From: Chromobacterium subtsugae
GTDB taxonomy: Bacteria > Pseudomonadota > Gammaproteobacteria > Burkholderiales > Chromobacteriaceae
Reading direction: 5' to 3'
DNA length: 64,000 nt
Assembly: GCF_001676875.1 (NCBI RefSeq)
Contig: NZ_JYKA01000001.1
Location: forward strand, 248,001 to 312,000
Positions 45,164-54,425 of the stretch are shown piece after piece. The notes beneath the pieces were generated by a model. It made no database searches, was not told where the DNA came from, and saw only the letters and a program-made list of their open reading frames with translations. A program made the position numbers and the translations under genes. Numbering within the stretch: the stretch's first letter is position 1; each line of letters begins with the position of its first letter.

Positions 45164-47104
45164 ATGCAGAAACCGGACAACCCGAGCAATGAAACCGAGC
45201 GCATCGCGGCGCTGCATGCGCTGAACATCCTCGATACGCCGCCTGAAGAGCGCTTTGACCGCATCGCGCGGCTCGCCCAGCACATCATGCAGGTCCCCAT
45301 CGCCCTGGTCAGCTTCGTCGACGCGGGCCGTCAGTGGTTCAAATCTCATCAGGGACTGGATGCCAAGCAAACCGGCCGCGACATTTCCTTCTGCGGGCAC
45401 GCCATTTTGGGCGACGACGTTCTTTGCGTGGCCGACACCCAGCTGGACCCGCGCTTCTCCGACAACCCGCTCGTCACCGGCAATCCTCATATCCGCTTCT
45501 ATGCAGGCGCTCCGCTGGACATTGGCGGCGGCGTGCGCCTGGGCACGCTGTGCGCGATCGATCGCATGCCGCACACACCCAGTCCGGAGCAGTTGGCGGC
45601 TCTGCGGGATCTGGCCGCCAGCACCGTCGACATGATGCTGATGCAACCTGCCGCCGACCTCATCAAACAGCTGCATGATTCCGACACGCGCCTGCGCGCC
45701 GTGCTGGACACCGTGATAGACGGCATCATCACGCTGGACGCCCATGGCGTCATGGAAAGCACCAACCCGGCGGCATGCCGCATTTTTGGCTATGCCGCCA
45801 GCGAGCTGGCCGGCCGGAGTCTAGACATGCTGATAGCGGACCCCTGCCAAAGCATGGCCGGCGGCATGCCTGGCATGGCGGGAGCCTTGCCGCTCCTTGA
45901 ACATGGAAAAGAAGTCACCGGCCTGCACCGCAACGGCGCCACTTTTCCGCTGGAACTCTCCATCAGCGAAATGCACCTGCAAGGAAGCTGCATGTTCGTC
46001 GCGGTGGCCAGAGACATTTCCGAACGCAAAAAAGTGGAACGCATCAAGAACGAATTCATTTCCACCATCAGCCACGAACTGCGCACCCCGCTGACCTCGA
46101 TTCATGGCGGCTTGGTCCTGGCCCTGAACGGCGGCGACGAAACGCTCTCTCCCAGGACCAGGCAACTGCTGGAAATCGCCAGCAGCAACTGCGCCCGGCT
46201 GACCGCGCTGGCCAATGACATACTGGACCTGAAAAAAATAGAGGCCGGCCACCTGGAGTTCACCTTTGAAAAGGTCGATTTGTCCGCCTTGGTCAAGCAG
46301 TCGATCAAGGCCAACGAGGCCTATGCCCATCAAAGCGGCGTCAGTCTCCAAGCTTTAAATGCCTTGAGCCAATCCTACGTCATAGGCGACCCGAACCGGC
46401 TGATGCAAGCCATTTCCAATCTGCTGTCCAATGCCGTCAAATTCTCTCCAGTCGATGGCATCGTGGAAATCTCCATCCATAAAATCCAGGACAGATACCG
46501 GGTGGCGATACACGACGAGGGAAGAGGTATTCCAGAAAGTTTCCGCAGTGAAATCTTCAATCGCTTCGCCCAAGCGGATAAATCCGACACCAGAGAAAAG
46601 AGCGGCGCCGGGCTGGGCCTGAACATTACCAAAGCCATCATAGAGCGCCACCATGGCCTATTGGATTACGAGAGCACCATGGGCACAGGCACCACATTCC
46701 ATTTCGATCTTCCCGCCGCCACCGCGCTGGTTGCCGCCAAGCCATCCCGTCTGCTGATATGCAAGCGCGAGGAAAGCGAAACCGAAGCCTTGCGCGCCTC
46801 GCTTGATGAGCAAGGCGTCGAGAGCGACGGCGCCTATCGGGGACACATTGCGCTCGATTTGCTGCGGCACACCGCCTACCAGGCCGTCTTGATCGACCTG
46901 CCCCACCATGAAAGCCTGGCCATGATTGAGGCTATCCTCAGCATGCGGGGACTGAATGCGCCAGCGCTGGTTCTGCCCGATGAAAGAAAAACGGACTATC
47001 TGGAATCGATCCAGACGGAGGGCCTGGCCATTCACTGGTTTCCCCGGCATGCGACTTTGGCCGCATTGGAAAAAACCATATTATCCGCAATAAACCATGC
47101 ATAA
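45164..47104 (+). CDS. GAF-PAS hybrid sensor histidine kinase with degenerate receiver
   Basis: A 646-residue soluble kinase. A GAF domain (about 10-160) precedes a PAS domain (about 170-290), then HisKA with His304 (TISHELRTPLTS), HATPase (NLLSNAVKFSP and GAGLGLNIT), and a C-terminal receiver-like domain (about 525-640). That receiver keeps an Asp at VLIDL but lacks the paired acidic residues after beta-1 (LLICKREESE), so phosphorylation is doubtful. No membrane helix is seen. A receiver, a FixJ-like regulator and an Hpt protein follow. Confidence 0.88.
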   Translation: MQKPDNPSNETERIAALHALNILDTPPEERFDRIARLAQHIMQVPIALVSFVDAGRQWFKSHQGLDAKQTGRDISFCGHAILGDDVLCVADTQLDPRFSDNPLVTGNPHIRFYAGAPLDIGGGVRLGTLCAIDRMPHTPSPEQLAALRDLAASTVDMMLMQPAADLIKQLHDSDTRLRAVLDTVIDGIITLDAHGVMESTNPAACRIFGYAASELAGRSLDMLIADPCQSMAGGMPGMAGALPLLEHGKEVTGLHRNGATFPLELSISEMHLQGSCMFVAVARDISERKKVERIKNEFISTISHELRTPLTSIHGGLVLALNGGDETLSPRTRQLLEIASSNCARLTALANDILDLKKIEAGHLEFTFEKVDLSALVKQSIKANEAYAHQSGVSLQALNALSQSYVIGDPNRLMQAISNLLSNAVKFSPVDGIVEISIHKIQDRYRVAIHDEGRGIPESFRSEIFNRFAQADKSDTREKSGAGLGLNITKAIIERHHGLLDYESTMGTGTTFHFDLPAATALVAAKPSRLLICKREESETEALRASLDEQGVESDGAYRGHIALDLLRHTAYQAVLIDLPHHESLAMIEAILSMRGLNAPALVLPDERKTDYLESIQTEGLAIHWFPRHATLAALEKTILSAINHA

Positions 47105-47182
47105 AGCCCTCTTCCGCACTCAGCCTTTCAGATGAGCGCGGCGGATGCGCCGCCGGGCCGATTGCCTGTTACAGGAGCCGCC

Positions 47183-47569
47183 ATGTCATCAAGAAAAATA
47201 CAGCTGATGTTCATCGACGACGACCAGGATATTCGAAGCATCTTCGCATTCGCGTTCGAGCAGGAACAGGACATGGAAATCAAGCTGTGCGCATCGAGCA
47301 TCGACGCCATCTCCTGGGCCGAGGCCTCGCCGCCCGACATTATCGTGTTGGACGTGATGATGCCGGAAATGGATGGTCCCAACACGTTCAGCCGTTTGAA
47401 AGCCATCCCGGCGCTCGCGCTGACGCCCATCATTTTTCTGACGGCGAAAGTACAGAAACAGGAAATCGAAAGACTCAAAGCGCTGGGCGCAACGGCCGTG
47501 ATAGAAAAACCGTTCAATCCGCTGGAGCTGCCCGGCCTGATCCGCTCGCTCGCGCCGGAAATCGGCTAG
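47183..47569 (+). CDS. Single-domain response regulator
   Basis: A 128-residue CheY-like receiver. MFIDDDQDIRS holds the acidic pocket, Asp57 in IIVLDVMMPEMDGP is the phosphoacceptor, and VIEKPFNP has the conserved Lys-Pro. There is no output domain, so it probably acts as a relay or by protein contact. The ATG at 47183 follows AGGAG by six bases; an in-frame ATG at 47132 lacks a ribosome site. It lies 78 bases after the kinase. Confidence 0.88.
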   Translation: MSSRKIQLMFIDDDQDIRSIFAFAFEQEQDMEIKLCASSIDAISWAEASPPDIIVLDVMMPEMDGPNTFSRLKAIPALALTPIIFLTAKVQKQEIERLKALGATAVIEKPFNPLELPGLIRSLAPEIG

Positions 47570-47659
47570 AACAAGCTTTGATCGGCGGCGGCGACGCCAG
47601 GCGCGCCGGGCCTGCAGCCGGCGAAACAGCCAGAAAATCCGCTCCCACGCAGAGGGAAA

Positions 47660-48289
47660 ATGATGAATGACGATTTTGTCGCCGTAATCGACGACGACGA
47701 CGCGCTGCGGGAAATGCTATGCCTGATGCTGGGCAGCATAAAAATTCCGGTGATCGGCTATCCCGATGGGCGATCGTTCATGGAGGACGCCAAGCGGCAT
47801 CAATGCGCTTGCGTCGTCCTGGACATGCGCATGCCGGGCATGAGCGGGCTGGACCTGCAGCGGCAGATCCGCAGTGAAACGCTGGACATGCCGGTGATCT
47901 TCATGACGGCGCATGCGGATATCCGGGTGGTGGTGGACGCCATGCGGGATGGCGCGTTGGAGTTCCTGCAAAAACCCATCCAAGGGCAGGAGTTGCTGGA
48001 CTGCGTTCAACAATGCTTGCAAACGCTGCCGCAGCGGAAACAGAAAGTCCGCGAAAAAGAAGTCTTTCAGGCCAGATTGGCGAATCTCACGCCGCGCGAA
48101 AAACAAGTCCTCGATGAAATCGCCTCCGGCATGAGCAGCAAGCAAATCGCCGATAAGCTGGGCGTGACGCTCAATACCGCAGAGCAGTATCGCAGCAGCG
48201 TCTTGAAGAAAATGCGCGCGTCCTCCACGGCCAAATTGCTGAGCAGCATGGAGCTGTGGCAGCGCAAGACCGCCGGCAAGCGAGAGTAA
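47660..48289 (+). CDS. FixJ-type response regulator with LuxR DNA-binding domain
   Basis: A 209-residue regulator. The receiver (about 5-120) has VAVIDDDDALR and phosphoacceptor Asp55 (VVLDMRMPGMSG). The C-terminal LuxR-type domain starts at LTPREKQVLDEIASGMSSKQIADKLGVTLNTAEQYRSSVLKKM. It is the only DNA-binding output in this phosphorelay cluster, so its targets define what the cluster controls. GAGGGAAA lies just upstream of the double ATG. Confidence 0.9.
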   Translation: MMNDDFVAVIDDDDALREMLCLMLGSIKIPVIGYPDGRSFMEDAKRHQCACVVLDMRMPGMSGLDLQRQIRSETLDMPVIFMTAHADIRVVVDAMRDGALEFLQKPIQGQELLDCVQQCLQTLPQRKQKVREKEVFQARLANLTPREKQVLDEIASGMSSKQIADKLGVTLNTAEQYRSSVLKKMRASSTAKLLSSMELWQRKTAGKRE

Positions 48290-48336
48290 GCGTATGCCCC
48301 ACGCAGAATCAGGCGATGCGCGGCGAAAGGAAAGAC

Positions 48337-48663
48337 ATGGATGCCGCCGAAACGCAAAAACGGATGCAGGCATTGCGCGCGCAATATCAGGACCGCTTGC
48401 TCCGCCAACTGGACGAGATGCAAGCTCTGGCAGCCCAACTGAACGGCGAGGCCGCCGATCAAGCTGTGTATTCCGTCTTGCGGGAACGTCTGCACAAGCT
48501 CGCCGGCTCCGGCGGCACCTTTGGCCAACCGGAGCTGGGGCGGCGCTGCCGGAGCCTGGAATGCCTGCTCGATGGCTGGCTGGCCGCGGACGCGCCGCCC
48601 ATTGACGCGGGCATGCGGCGGCAGTTTCTGGCCGATCTGGCGGCCCTGGCCGCGCTAACATAA
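48337..48663 (+). CDS. Free-standing histidine phosphotransfer (Hpt) protein
   Basis: A 108-residue helical protein with RLHKLAGSGGTFGQPEL; His53 fits the Hpt phosphorylation site. Such proteins shuttle phosphate between receivers in a phosphorelay. It is the last plus-strand gene before the convergent cheA. The ATG at 48337 is preferred because AAAGGAAA precedes it. The hybrid-type kinase upstream and this Hpt would form a four-step relay if the kinase receiver were active, but that receiver looks degenerate. Confidence 0.8.
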   Translation: MDAAETQKRMQALRAQYQDRLLRQLDEMQALAAQLNGEAADQAVYSVLRERLHKLAGSGGTFGQPELGRRCRSLECLLDGWLAADAPPIDAGMRRQFLADLAALAALT

Positions 48664-48693
48664 GCCGCGCCTGCTTGCTGGGCAGGAACGCGC

Positions 48694-50841
48694 TCATGCC
48701 GTCAACGCCACAGACGCGTTTCTTTGTCTTTGCTGCACGTCCCGCGCCACCACGCCCTGAATCAACTGGACGACGTCTATGATCAGGGCGACCTCGCCGT
48801 CGCCGAGTATCGTCGAACCGGTCACGCAGGGCACATGCTGGAACAGGGCACCCAGCGGCTTGATGACGGTTTGGCACTTGCCGTAAATCCTGTCCACCAC
48901 CAGGCCGATGCGCTTGCCCGCAAAACTGACGGTCACCACGCGCGGCCGCGGATGAGCCGGGCCGCGCTCGCCAAACAGCTCACGCAAGCGCACGAAGGGC
49001 AAGGCGGCGCCGTCTTTGTCCATATAATCCACATCGCCTTGGCACTGCGGCAGCTCCAGACACTCCACCACCATGTCCAGCGGCACGATGAACTGCGCGC
49101 CGCCCACTCCCACATGGAAACCGTCGATGATGGCCAGCGTAAGCGGCAGGCACAGCCGCATCGTGGTGCCACGGCCCGGTTCGGACTCGATTACCAACGA
49201 GCCGCGCAGCGCTTCGATATGGCTCTTCACGACGTCCATGCCCACGCCGCGGCCCGACAGATTGGTGACACGCTCCGCCGTGGAGAAGCCGGGCGCCAGG
49301 ATCAACTGATGGATGTCGTGGCGCGACAGATTCGCGCCATCCGCCACGATGCCCTTCTCTATCGCCTTGCGCAGAATCTTCTCGTGATCCAAGCCGCCGC
49401 CGTCATCCGCCACCTCGATCATGATGGCACCGGACTCGTGGTAGGCCTTCAGCGTGACGGTGCCTTGCATGGGCTTGCCGCGGGCGATGCGCGTCTCCGC
49501 CGGTTCGATGCCGTGATCCATGGCATTGCGCAGCAGATGCATCAACGGATCTGCGATTTTCTCCACCATGGATTTGTCCAGTTCCGCCTCCGCGCCGGAG
49601 ATGCGCAGTTCTATCTCTTTGCCCAGTTCTTTCGCCACGTCGCGCACCACGCGCGGAAAGCGGTAAAAGACCTCTCCTACGGCCACCATGCGCAGCTGCA
49701 GCGCCATGTCGCGCACGGCCTCCACCAGCGTCAACAATTGGGAAGCCGCCTCCAGCATGGCCGGATGGGCGGCTTTGGCGGCCTGCGCCTGATTGCCCGC
49801 GCCGGCGATGACCAGTTCGCCCACTCGGTCGATCAAGGCATCCAGCCGGCAGGCCGGCACTTTGACGCTGCCGCCCTCAGCCGGCCGCCGCTCCTCTTCG
49901 CGCTTGGGCTTGGGCTTGGGCTGCGCCTCCTCGCCCACGCCCCTTGGCTCGACCGGCAATGCTTCGCCGCCCCCGTGCGGCAGAACCAGCAACCGGTACA
50001 ACTCGTCGGACGTCAAGGTTCCGCAGGCCACCAGGATTTCGCCCACGCGGCCGGAGGCTTCCGGCAAGGCTTGGATCAAGCGCTGAAACGCGGGCAGCGG
50101 GCTGTGCGGCGGCAGGATGACGATGCTCGCGCTTTCAGCGCAGAAGGCGAATACGCTGGCGATCTCCTCCGCGCTGGCGGCGCTGTCCAAAACCACCTCG
50201 AAACCCAGATAGCACTGCTGCGGGTCTGCCGCCTCCAGCGGCGGCAGGTGGTCGCAAACCGTTTCCACATGCTGGACGCGGCCGTAGCGGTTCAGATAAT
50301 TGATGAATTTGAGCGGATCCATGCCATCGCAGAGAATGGACGGAGAAAAGCGCAGAGACAGATGCCAGAACGGCGACGCCACCCCTTGCTCATCCCCGGT
50401 CGCCTCCTGCTGCGGAAGCGCTTCGCTCGCGGACGCGGCGGGCGGTGCCTCCTGCCCCAGCCAACGCGACAGCTGCGGAATCAGCGCGTCGCTGCGCGCG
50501 CGGTCCGCCTCGCCTCCGTCCGTTGCGGCGGCGATCAGCCCGGAGATGTGATCCTGGCAATCCAGCAGCACGCTGGCCAGATCGGAATCAAACGCAAAAG
50601 CGCCGTTACGCAACTCATCCAGCACGCTTTCCACCACGTGGGTGAAGCGCACCACCTCCTCCAGACCGAACATGCCGGCCGAGCCCTTGATGGTATGCGC
50701 GCAACGGAACAGCGCGGGCAGATCGTCGCCATCCGCGCTGCCGGCCTCCAAGCGCAGCAATATGTCTTCCATCTGGCCGATCAGGTCCCGCGCCTCGTCT
50801 ATGAAAACAGCGAACGCGGCGGACAGGGTATCGTTTTCCAT
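48694..50841 (-). CDS. cheA: Chemotaxis histidine kinase CheA
   Basis: A 715-residue CheA. The N-terminal Hpt domain carries His49 in CAHTIKGSAGMFG; a divergent region (about 155-270) replaces a classical P2; the dimerisation domain (KVPACRLDALIDRVGELVIAGAGN), HATPase (HLLRNAMDHGIE, DDGGGLD, GRGVGMDVV) and a CheW-like domain follow. The start at 50841 is chosen because AAGGTGAG lies before it; a TTG 14 codons upstream is in frame. It is the last gene of the minus-strand chemosensory operon and sits 7 bases after the STAS gene. Confidence 0.94.
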   Translation of the reverse strand: MENDTLSAAFAVFIDEARDLIGQMEDILLRLEAGSADGDDLPALFRCAHTIKGSAGMFGLEEVVRFTHVVESVLDELRNGAFAFDSDLASVLLDCQDHISGLIAAATDGGEADRARSDALIPQLSRWLGQEAPPAASASEALPQQEATGDEQGVASPFWHLSLRFSPSILCDGMDPLKFINYLNRYGRVQHVETVCDHLPPLEAADPQQCYLGFEVVLDSAASAEEIASVFAFCAESASIVILPPHSPLPAFQRLIQALPEASGRVGEILVACGTLTSDELYRLLVLPHGGGEALPVEPRGVGEEAQPKPKPKREEERRPAEGGSVKVPACRLDALIDRVGELVIAGAGNQAQAAKAAHPAMLEAASQLLTLVEAVRDMALQLRMVAVGEVFYRFPRVVRDVAKELGKEIELRISGAEAELDKSMVEKIADPLMHLLRNAMDHGIEPAETRIARGKPMQGTVTLKAYHESGAIMIEVADDGGGLDHEKILRKAIEKGIVADGANLSRHDIHQLILAPGFSTAERVTNLSGRGVGMDVVKSHIEALRGSLVIESEPGRGTTMRLCLPLTLAIIDGFHVGVGGAQFIVPLDMVVECLELPQCQGDVDYMDKDGAALPFVRLRELFGERGPAHPRPRVVTVSFAGKRIGLVVDRIYGKCQTVIKPLGALFQHVPCVTGSTILGDGEVALIIDVVQLIQGVVARDVQQRQRNASVALTA

Positions 50842-50848
50842 ATCGAAC

Positions 50849-51193
50849 TCACCTTGTGTAGTGACGACCAGCGGCGCGGTCAAGCCAGCCCTCGCCCACA
50901 GCGTCGGGCTGCTTGAGCAAAGCTTCCTGATTCACCAGCCTGGCCATTTCCCGCACCGGCTCAGACGCGTTGCAGAAGCTCACGCTCTTGGCGGCGTGGA
51001 GCTTCATCTGCAACAGCAACTGCAGCCCGGCGGTATCGATTTCCGTGACGCCGGCCAAATCCATGCAGATGCCGTCGGCAGCCTGCAACAGATTCAGCCA
51101 AACCGCCTGCACCGCATGGGCGGTATAGACGCCCAATTCGCCCCGAAACAGATGCCGGCCGGTTTCTTCATCGAAGTCCAAGGAGAAGTCCAT
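50849..51193 (-). CDS. STAS-domain (anti-anti-sigma-like) protein
   Basis: A 114-residue STAS protein. The switch loop reads TEIDTAGLQLLL, with Thr54 in place of the usual phosphorylated Ser. STAS proteins switch partners according to phosphorylation, as SpoIIAA does. Embedded between cheY and cheA, it is probably part of the chemosensory output rather than of a sigma-factor cascade. No anti-sigma kinase (RsbW/SpoIIAB type) gene is in view. Confidence 0.87.
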   Translation of the reverse strand: MDFSLDFDEETGRHLFRGELGVYTAHAVQAVWLNLLQAADGICMDLAGVTEIDTAGLQLLLQMKLHAAKSVSFCNASEPVREMARLVNQEALLKQPDAVGEGWLDRAAGRHYTR

Positions 51194-51195
51194 GC

Positions 51196-51561
51196 TCAGC
51201 TCGCCAGCAACTCAACCGCAGCCAGCATTTGCTTGGGCTGAAACGGCTTGACCATCCAGGCCTTGGCGCCGGCGGACTGGCCCGCCTGTTTCTTGTCCTC
51301 CGCCACCTCGGTCGTCAGCATGATCACCGGCGCGCACTTGTATGCTGGATTTTTCTTGAGCTCCTGGACAAAAGTGAGTCCGTCCATATTGGGCATGTTC
51401 ACATCCGAAATCACCAGGCTGATGCGCTGCCCCTTCAATTTCGACAAAGCGTCGGCGCCGTCGCAGGCCTCCATCACTTCATAGCCGGCATCGGTCAGCG
51501 TCATCGCCACCAAGGACCGCAAAGACGCGGAGTCATCCACCACCAGTATAAGTTTTGCCAT
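51196..51561 (-). CDS. cheY: Chemotaxis response regulator CheY
   Basis: A 121-residue single-domain receiver with Asp9/Asp10, phosphoacceptor Asp53 (LVISDVNMPNMDG), the TTE switch region, and Lys in MVKPFQP. It is the natural phosphate acceptor of the CheA encoded in the same operon. Whether it acts on the flagellar motor or another output is not known. It lies two bases upstream of the STAS gene. Confidence 0.92.
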   Translation of the reverse strand: MAKLILVVDDSASLRSLVAMTLTDAGYEVMEACDGADALSKLKGQRISLVISDVNMPNMDGLTFVQELKKNPAYKCAPVIMLTTEVAEDKKQAGQSAGAKAWMVKPFQPKQMLAAVELLAS

Positions 51562-51588
51562 GGCATTGCCCTCCCAGGCCTGTCAGCC

Positions 51589-52143
51589 TCAAGCCGGATC
51601 GGCTTGAGGCAGTTTCTCCTCGCCCATCCTCGTCACCGCGGATATTTCCGCTATCGACAAGGCGCGCGCCATGTTCAGAATGATCAGGAAACGATTGTCA
51701 TGGCGCGCCAGGCCGGCGATGAAGTCCACGTCGATTTGCGCGCCAAAAGCCGGCGGCGGCTCAATGTCCGCATCGTCGATTTCCACCACCGCCGTCACGC
51801 GATCCACCAGCAAACCGATCACGTGCAATGCGCCCCCATGCTCCACCTCCACGATCACATAGCAGCTGCGACGGCTCACGACGATAGGGTGGTGGCCGAA
51901 GCGCACAGCCAGATCGAGGACCGGCACCACCGCGCCGCGCAGATTGATGACGCCGCACACGGCGAGCGGCATCATGGGCACCGCCGTTGGCACGTCGTAT
52001 TCGATGATTTCCCGGATCCGCTCGATCTCGATGGAGTAGGCATTCCCCCCCAGGCTGAAGGCAAGATAGAGCTTGCCGACGCTGGATTCGTGTTGCGCGG
52101 CGCCGATTGCCGGATTCGGGTTGCTCGCTTGATTGTCCGCCAT
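51589..52143 (-). CDS. cheW: Chemotaxis coupling protein CheW
   Basis: A 184-residue CheW that bridges chemoreceptors and CheA. LAFSLGGNAYSIEIERIREIIEY and VCGVINLRGAVVPVLDLAVRFG are diagnostic. A 25-residue polar N-terminal extension precedes the domain. GGGGAGAAA lies before the ATG. It is 27 bases upstream of cheY. Confidence 0.93.
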   Translation of the reverse strand: MADNQASNPNPAIGAAQHESSVGKLYLAFSLGGNAYSIEIERIREIIEYDVPTAVPMMPLAVCGVINLRGAVVPVLDLAVRFGHHPIVVSRRSCYVIVEVEHGGALHVIGLLVDRVTAVVEIDDADIEPPPAFGAQIDVDFIAGLARHDNRFLIILNMARALSIAEISAVTRMGEEKLPQADPA

Positions 52144-52230
52144 GCATTTCTCCCCGGCAGGCAGGGACCGCGCTCGGCAAGCGCGTCCTGCCCGCCTGAT
52201 CCATTACGCCGCGGCGGATGCCGCGGGCTT

Positions 52231-54174
52231 TCATGCGTAGGAGCGCCCGCCGCTTCTCATCAGGGCCATGGTGTCGCGCATGGCGTTGCCGTGCGATTCG
52301 CGCAGCTCGAACTGACTCATCAGATTGCGCAGCAGCTCGGCCTGTTCGGCCACCGTCTGCGCGGTCGCCGCCAGTTCTTCCGATGCCGACGCGGTTTGCT
52401 GCGTAGTCAAGTTCAGCTGGTTCATCGCCTCGTTGATCTGGTTCGTGCCTATGCTCTGTTCGTTGGACGCCGCCGTGATCTCACGCACCAGATCCGCCGT
52501 CCTGTTGATAGACGGCAGCATTTCGGACAACAGCTGGCCCGCCTGCTCGGCCGTCTGTACGCTGTTGGCAGCCAGACCGCTGATCTCCTGCGCCGCGATC
52601 TGGCTACGTTCGGCCAGTTTTCTAACTTCAGCCGCCACCACGGCGAAGCCCTTGCCGTGTTCGCCCGCCCGCGCGGCTTCGATTGCAGCGTTCAGCGCCA
52701 ACAGGTCCGTCCGGTAGGCAATGTCGTCGATAATGCCTATCTTGTCCGCGATGGCGCGCATCGCCTTCACGGTCTCGTCCACCGCGTCTCCGCCGCGCAT
52801 CGCATCCTTGGCGGACTGGGTGGCGATGCCATCAGTCACTACCGCGTTATCGGTGTTCTGCGCGATGGAGACTGACATTTCCTCCATGGAGGACGTGGTC
52901 TGCTCCAGGCTGGCGGCCTGCTCGGTCGCGTTCTGCGACAGCGCCTGCGACGCGCTGTTCACCTGATTCAGTGCGCTGGATATCTCCTCTATCGCCTCGC
53001 TCACCTGGCGTATGGTCTGGGCCAATTGGTCCACGCTGGTATTGACGGAGCGCTTGAGCTGATCGAAATCTCCCGCATACTGTCCTTCCACTAGGCAAGT
53101 CAGATTGCCGACCGCCAGGGACTCCATTACCCGCATCACTTCTTTCACCGGCCCCGCCATGCCGTCCAGCGTCTTGTTGATGCCTTCGACGATTTTGCGG
53201 AAATCGCCGCGGTGCGCATTCGCGTTGGCGCGCTCGTCCAGGCGCCCTTCCACCGACGCCTGGACCAGCATGTCGGTATCTACGATCAAGGCCTTGATAT
53301 TGGCGCGCATTTGCTCAATTGTGTCATTGATGAAACGCTTCTTGCCCGGAAAGAGTTCCAGCGGCGCTTCCATATTGCCCTCGCCAAACTCCTTGATGCA
53401 GGCCATGGCTTTTTTCTTCACGGCGATATGGCCCGCCACCATGCTATTGACGCCGGCCGCCATGGAGCGATACGCGCCCTGGAATTTCGCCTCATCCATG
53501 CGCACATCGATATCGCCCGCATCATGCTCGGCCGACATATGGTTCATTTCACCGATGAAGGCCTTGATATTGGCACGCACCTGCTCAACGGTATCGTTGA
53601 TGAAGCGCTTCTTGCCGGGGAACACTTCCAGCTGGGCATCGAAATTGCCTTCGCCAAACTCCTTCACGCAGGCCATGGCTTTTTTCTTCACGGCGATATG
53701 GCCCGCCACCATCTCATTGATGCCGCTGACCATCTCGCGGTAAGCCCCCTCGAACTTGGTTTCGTCCATGCGCACGTCGATATCGCCCGCCTCGTGTTCG
53801 GCCGACATGCGTTTCATATCGGCCAGCAACGTTTGCAAACCGGACTGGATTTGCGTGGCCAAGCGCGCGACGCGGCCGGCCTCGCCATGGGAGGAAATTT
53901 CCAGACGCGTATTCAGATTGCCGTTTGCCATCTGTTCGAGCATGGCGACAAGCGCCGGCATGCCATTTTCCTGGCTGCGGGAAAGCCATGCGGCCATCAA
54001 TAACAGAGGCAAAGACAAGGTGCTGACCCATATGGCGGCATTCACCCAAATCTTTTCACCCTCATAAACGCCGCCATGAGCGATTAACAGGGCGACATCG
54101 GAAAAAACCGTCAACACGATCAGAAGCGTCAACGATGCGATTACAGCGCGCTGCCGGTTATCAAAAAAAGCCAT
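52231..54174 (-). CDS. Methyl-accepting chemotaxis protein with duplicated HAMP-like module
   Basis: A 647-residue chemoreceptor. Two N-terminal membrane helices (about 10-55) enclose only a short periplasmic loop, so it likely senses cytoplasmic or membrane signals. A HAMP domain is followed by a 90-residue unit repeated in tandem ([24 protein letters not shown] to [11 protein letters not shown]), then the signalling domain with the tip motif [28 protein letters not shown]. No CheR-binding pentapeptide is present. The start is set by GGGAG before 54174. Confidence 0.92.
   Translation of the reverse strand: MAFFDNRQRAVIASLTLLIVLTVFSDVALLIAHGGVYEGEKIWVNAAIWVSTLSLPLLLMAAWLSRSQENGMPALVAMLEQMANGNLNTRLEISSHGEAGRVARLATQIQSGLQTLLADMKRMSAEHEAGDIDVRMDETKFEGAYREMVSGINEMVAGHIAVKKKAMACVKEFGEGNFDAQLEVFPGKKRFINDTVEQVRANIKAFIGEMNHMSAEHDAGDIDVRMDEAKFQGAYRSMAAGVNSMVAGHIAVKKKAMACIKEFGEGNMEAPLELFPGKKRFINDTIEQMRANIKALIVDTDMLVQASVEGRLDERANANAHRGDFRKIVEGINKTLDGMAGPVKEVMRVMESLAVGNLTCLVEGQYAGDFDQLKRSVNTSVDQLAQTIRQVSEAIEEISSALNQVNSASQALSQNATEQAASLEQTTSSMEEMSVSIAQNTDNAVVTDGIATQSAKDAMRGGDAVDETVKAMRAIADKIGIIDDIAYRTDLLALNAAIEAARAGEHGKGFAVVAAEVRKLAERSQIAAQEISGLAANSVQTAEQAGQLLSEMLPSINRTADLVREITAASNEQSIGTNQINEAMNQLNLTTQQTASASEELAATAQTVAEQAELLRNLMSQFELRESHGNAMRDTMALMRSGGRSYA
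53273..53812 (-). repeat. Tandem 270-bp intragenic duplication in the chemoreceptor gene
   Basis: Two 90-codon units lie head to tail (about 53543-53812 and 53273-53542). A 42-base stretch is identical at 53401 and 53671, exactly 270 bases apart. The units encode a duplicated HAMP-like module; the low DNA divergence suggests a recent duplication or gene conversion. Confidence 0.8.
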
Positions 54175-54425
54175 GATGTACTCCCTGGTAAATAACACTT
54201 CAGATTGCGATCGAACCGATACTCAAGATCGAGCGCCATTTTTCCCTTATCCGAAAATCCATTCGCCTGATGGCTTGTTTTTCTTGACTCATCCGATACC
54301 TCGCACTGCTCAACATCGGGGCCAGCCCCTGGAGCCGCTAACAATCTCGAAATACACTTGAGCCAAGATTCGCCGACACAGATCGAGGGAGGCGCAACGC
54401 GGGATCAGGGCTTGCCGAGCGGCTC
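54175..54425. other. Intergenic region between the two chemoreceptor genes
   Basis: A 251-base gap within the minus-strand chemosensory run. It is AT-richer than its surroundings near 54180-54300 and may carry a promoter for the downstream operon. I see no coding sequence, terminator or named operator. Confidence 0.4.

Noticed and set aside
48724-50916. 730-codon plus-strand frame opposite cheA
   Set aside because: Antisense to a complete CheA with all catalytic boxes; the translated sequence is compositionally typical of an antisense shadow.
53273-53812. Mobile element or CRISPR-like repeat
   Set aside because: The repeat is in frame within a chemoreceptor gene and encodes a duplicated protein module.
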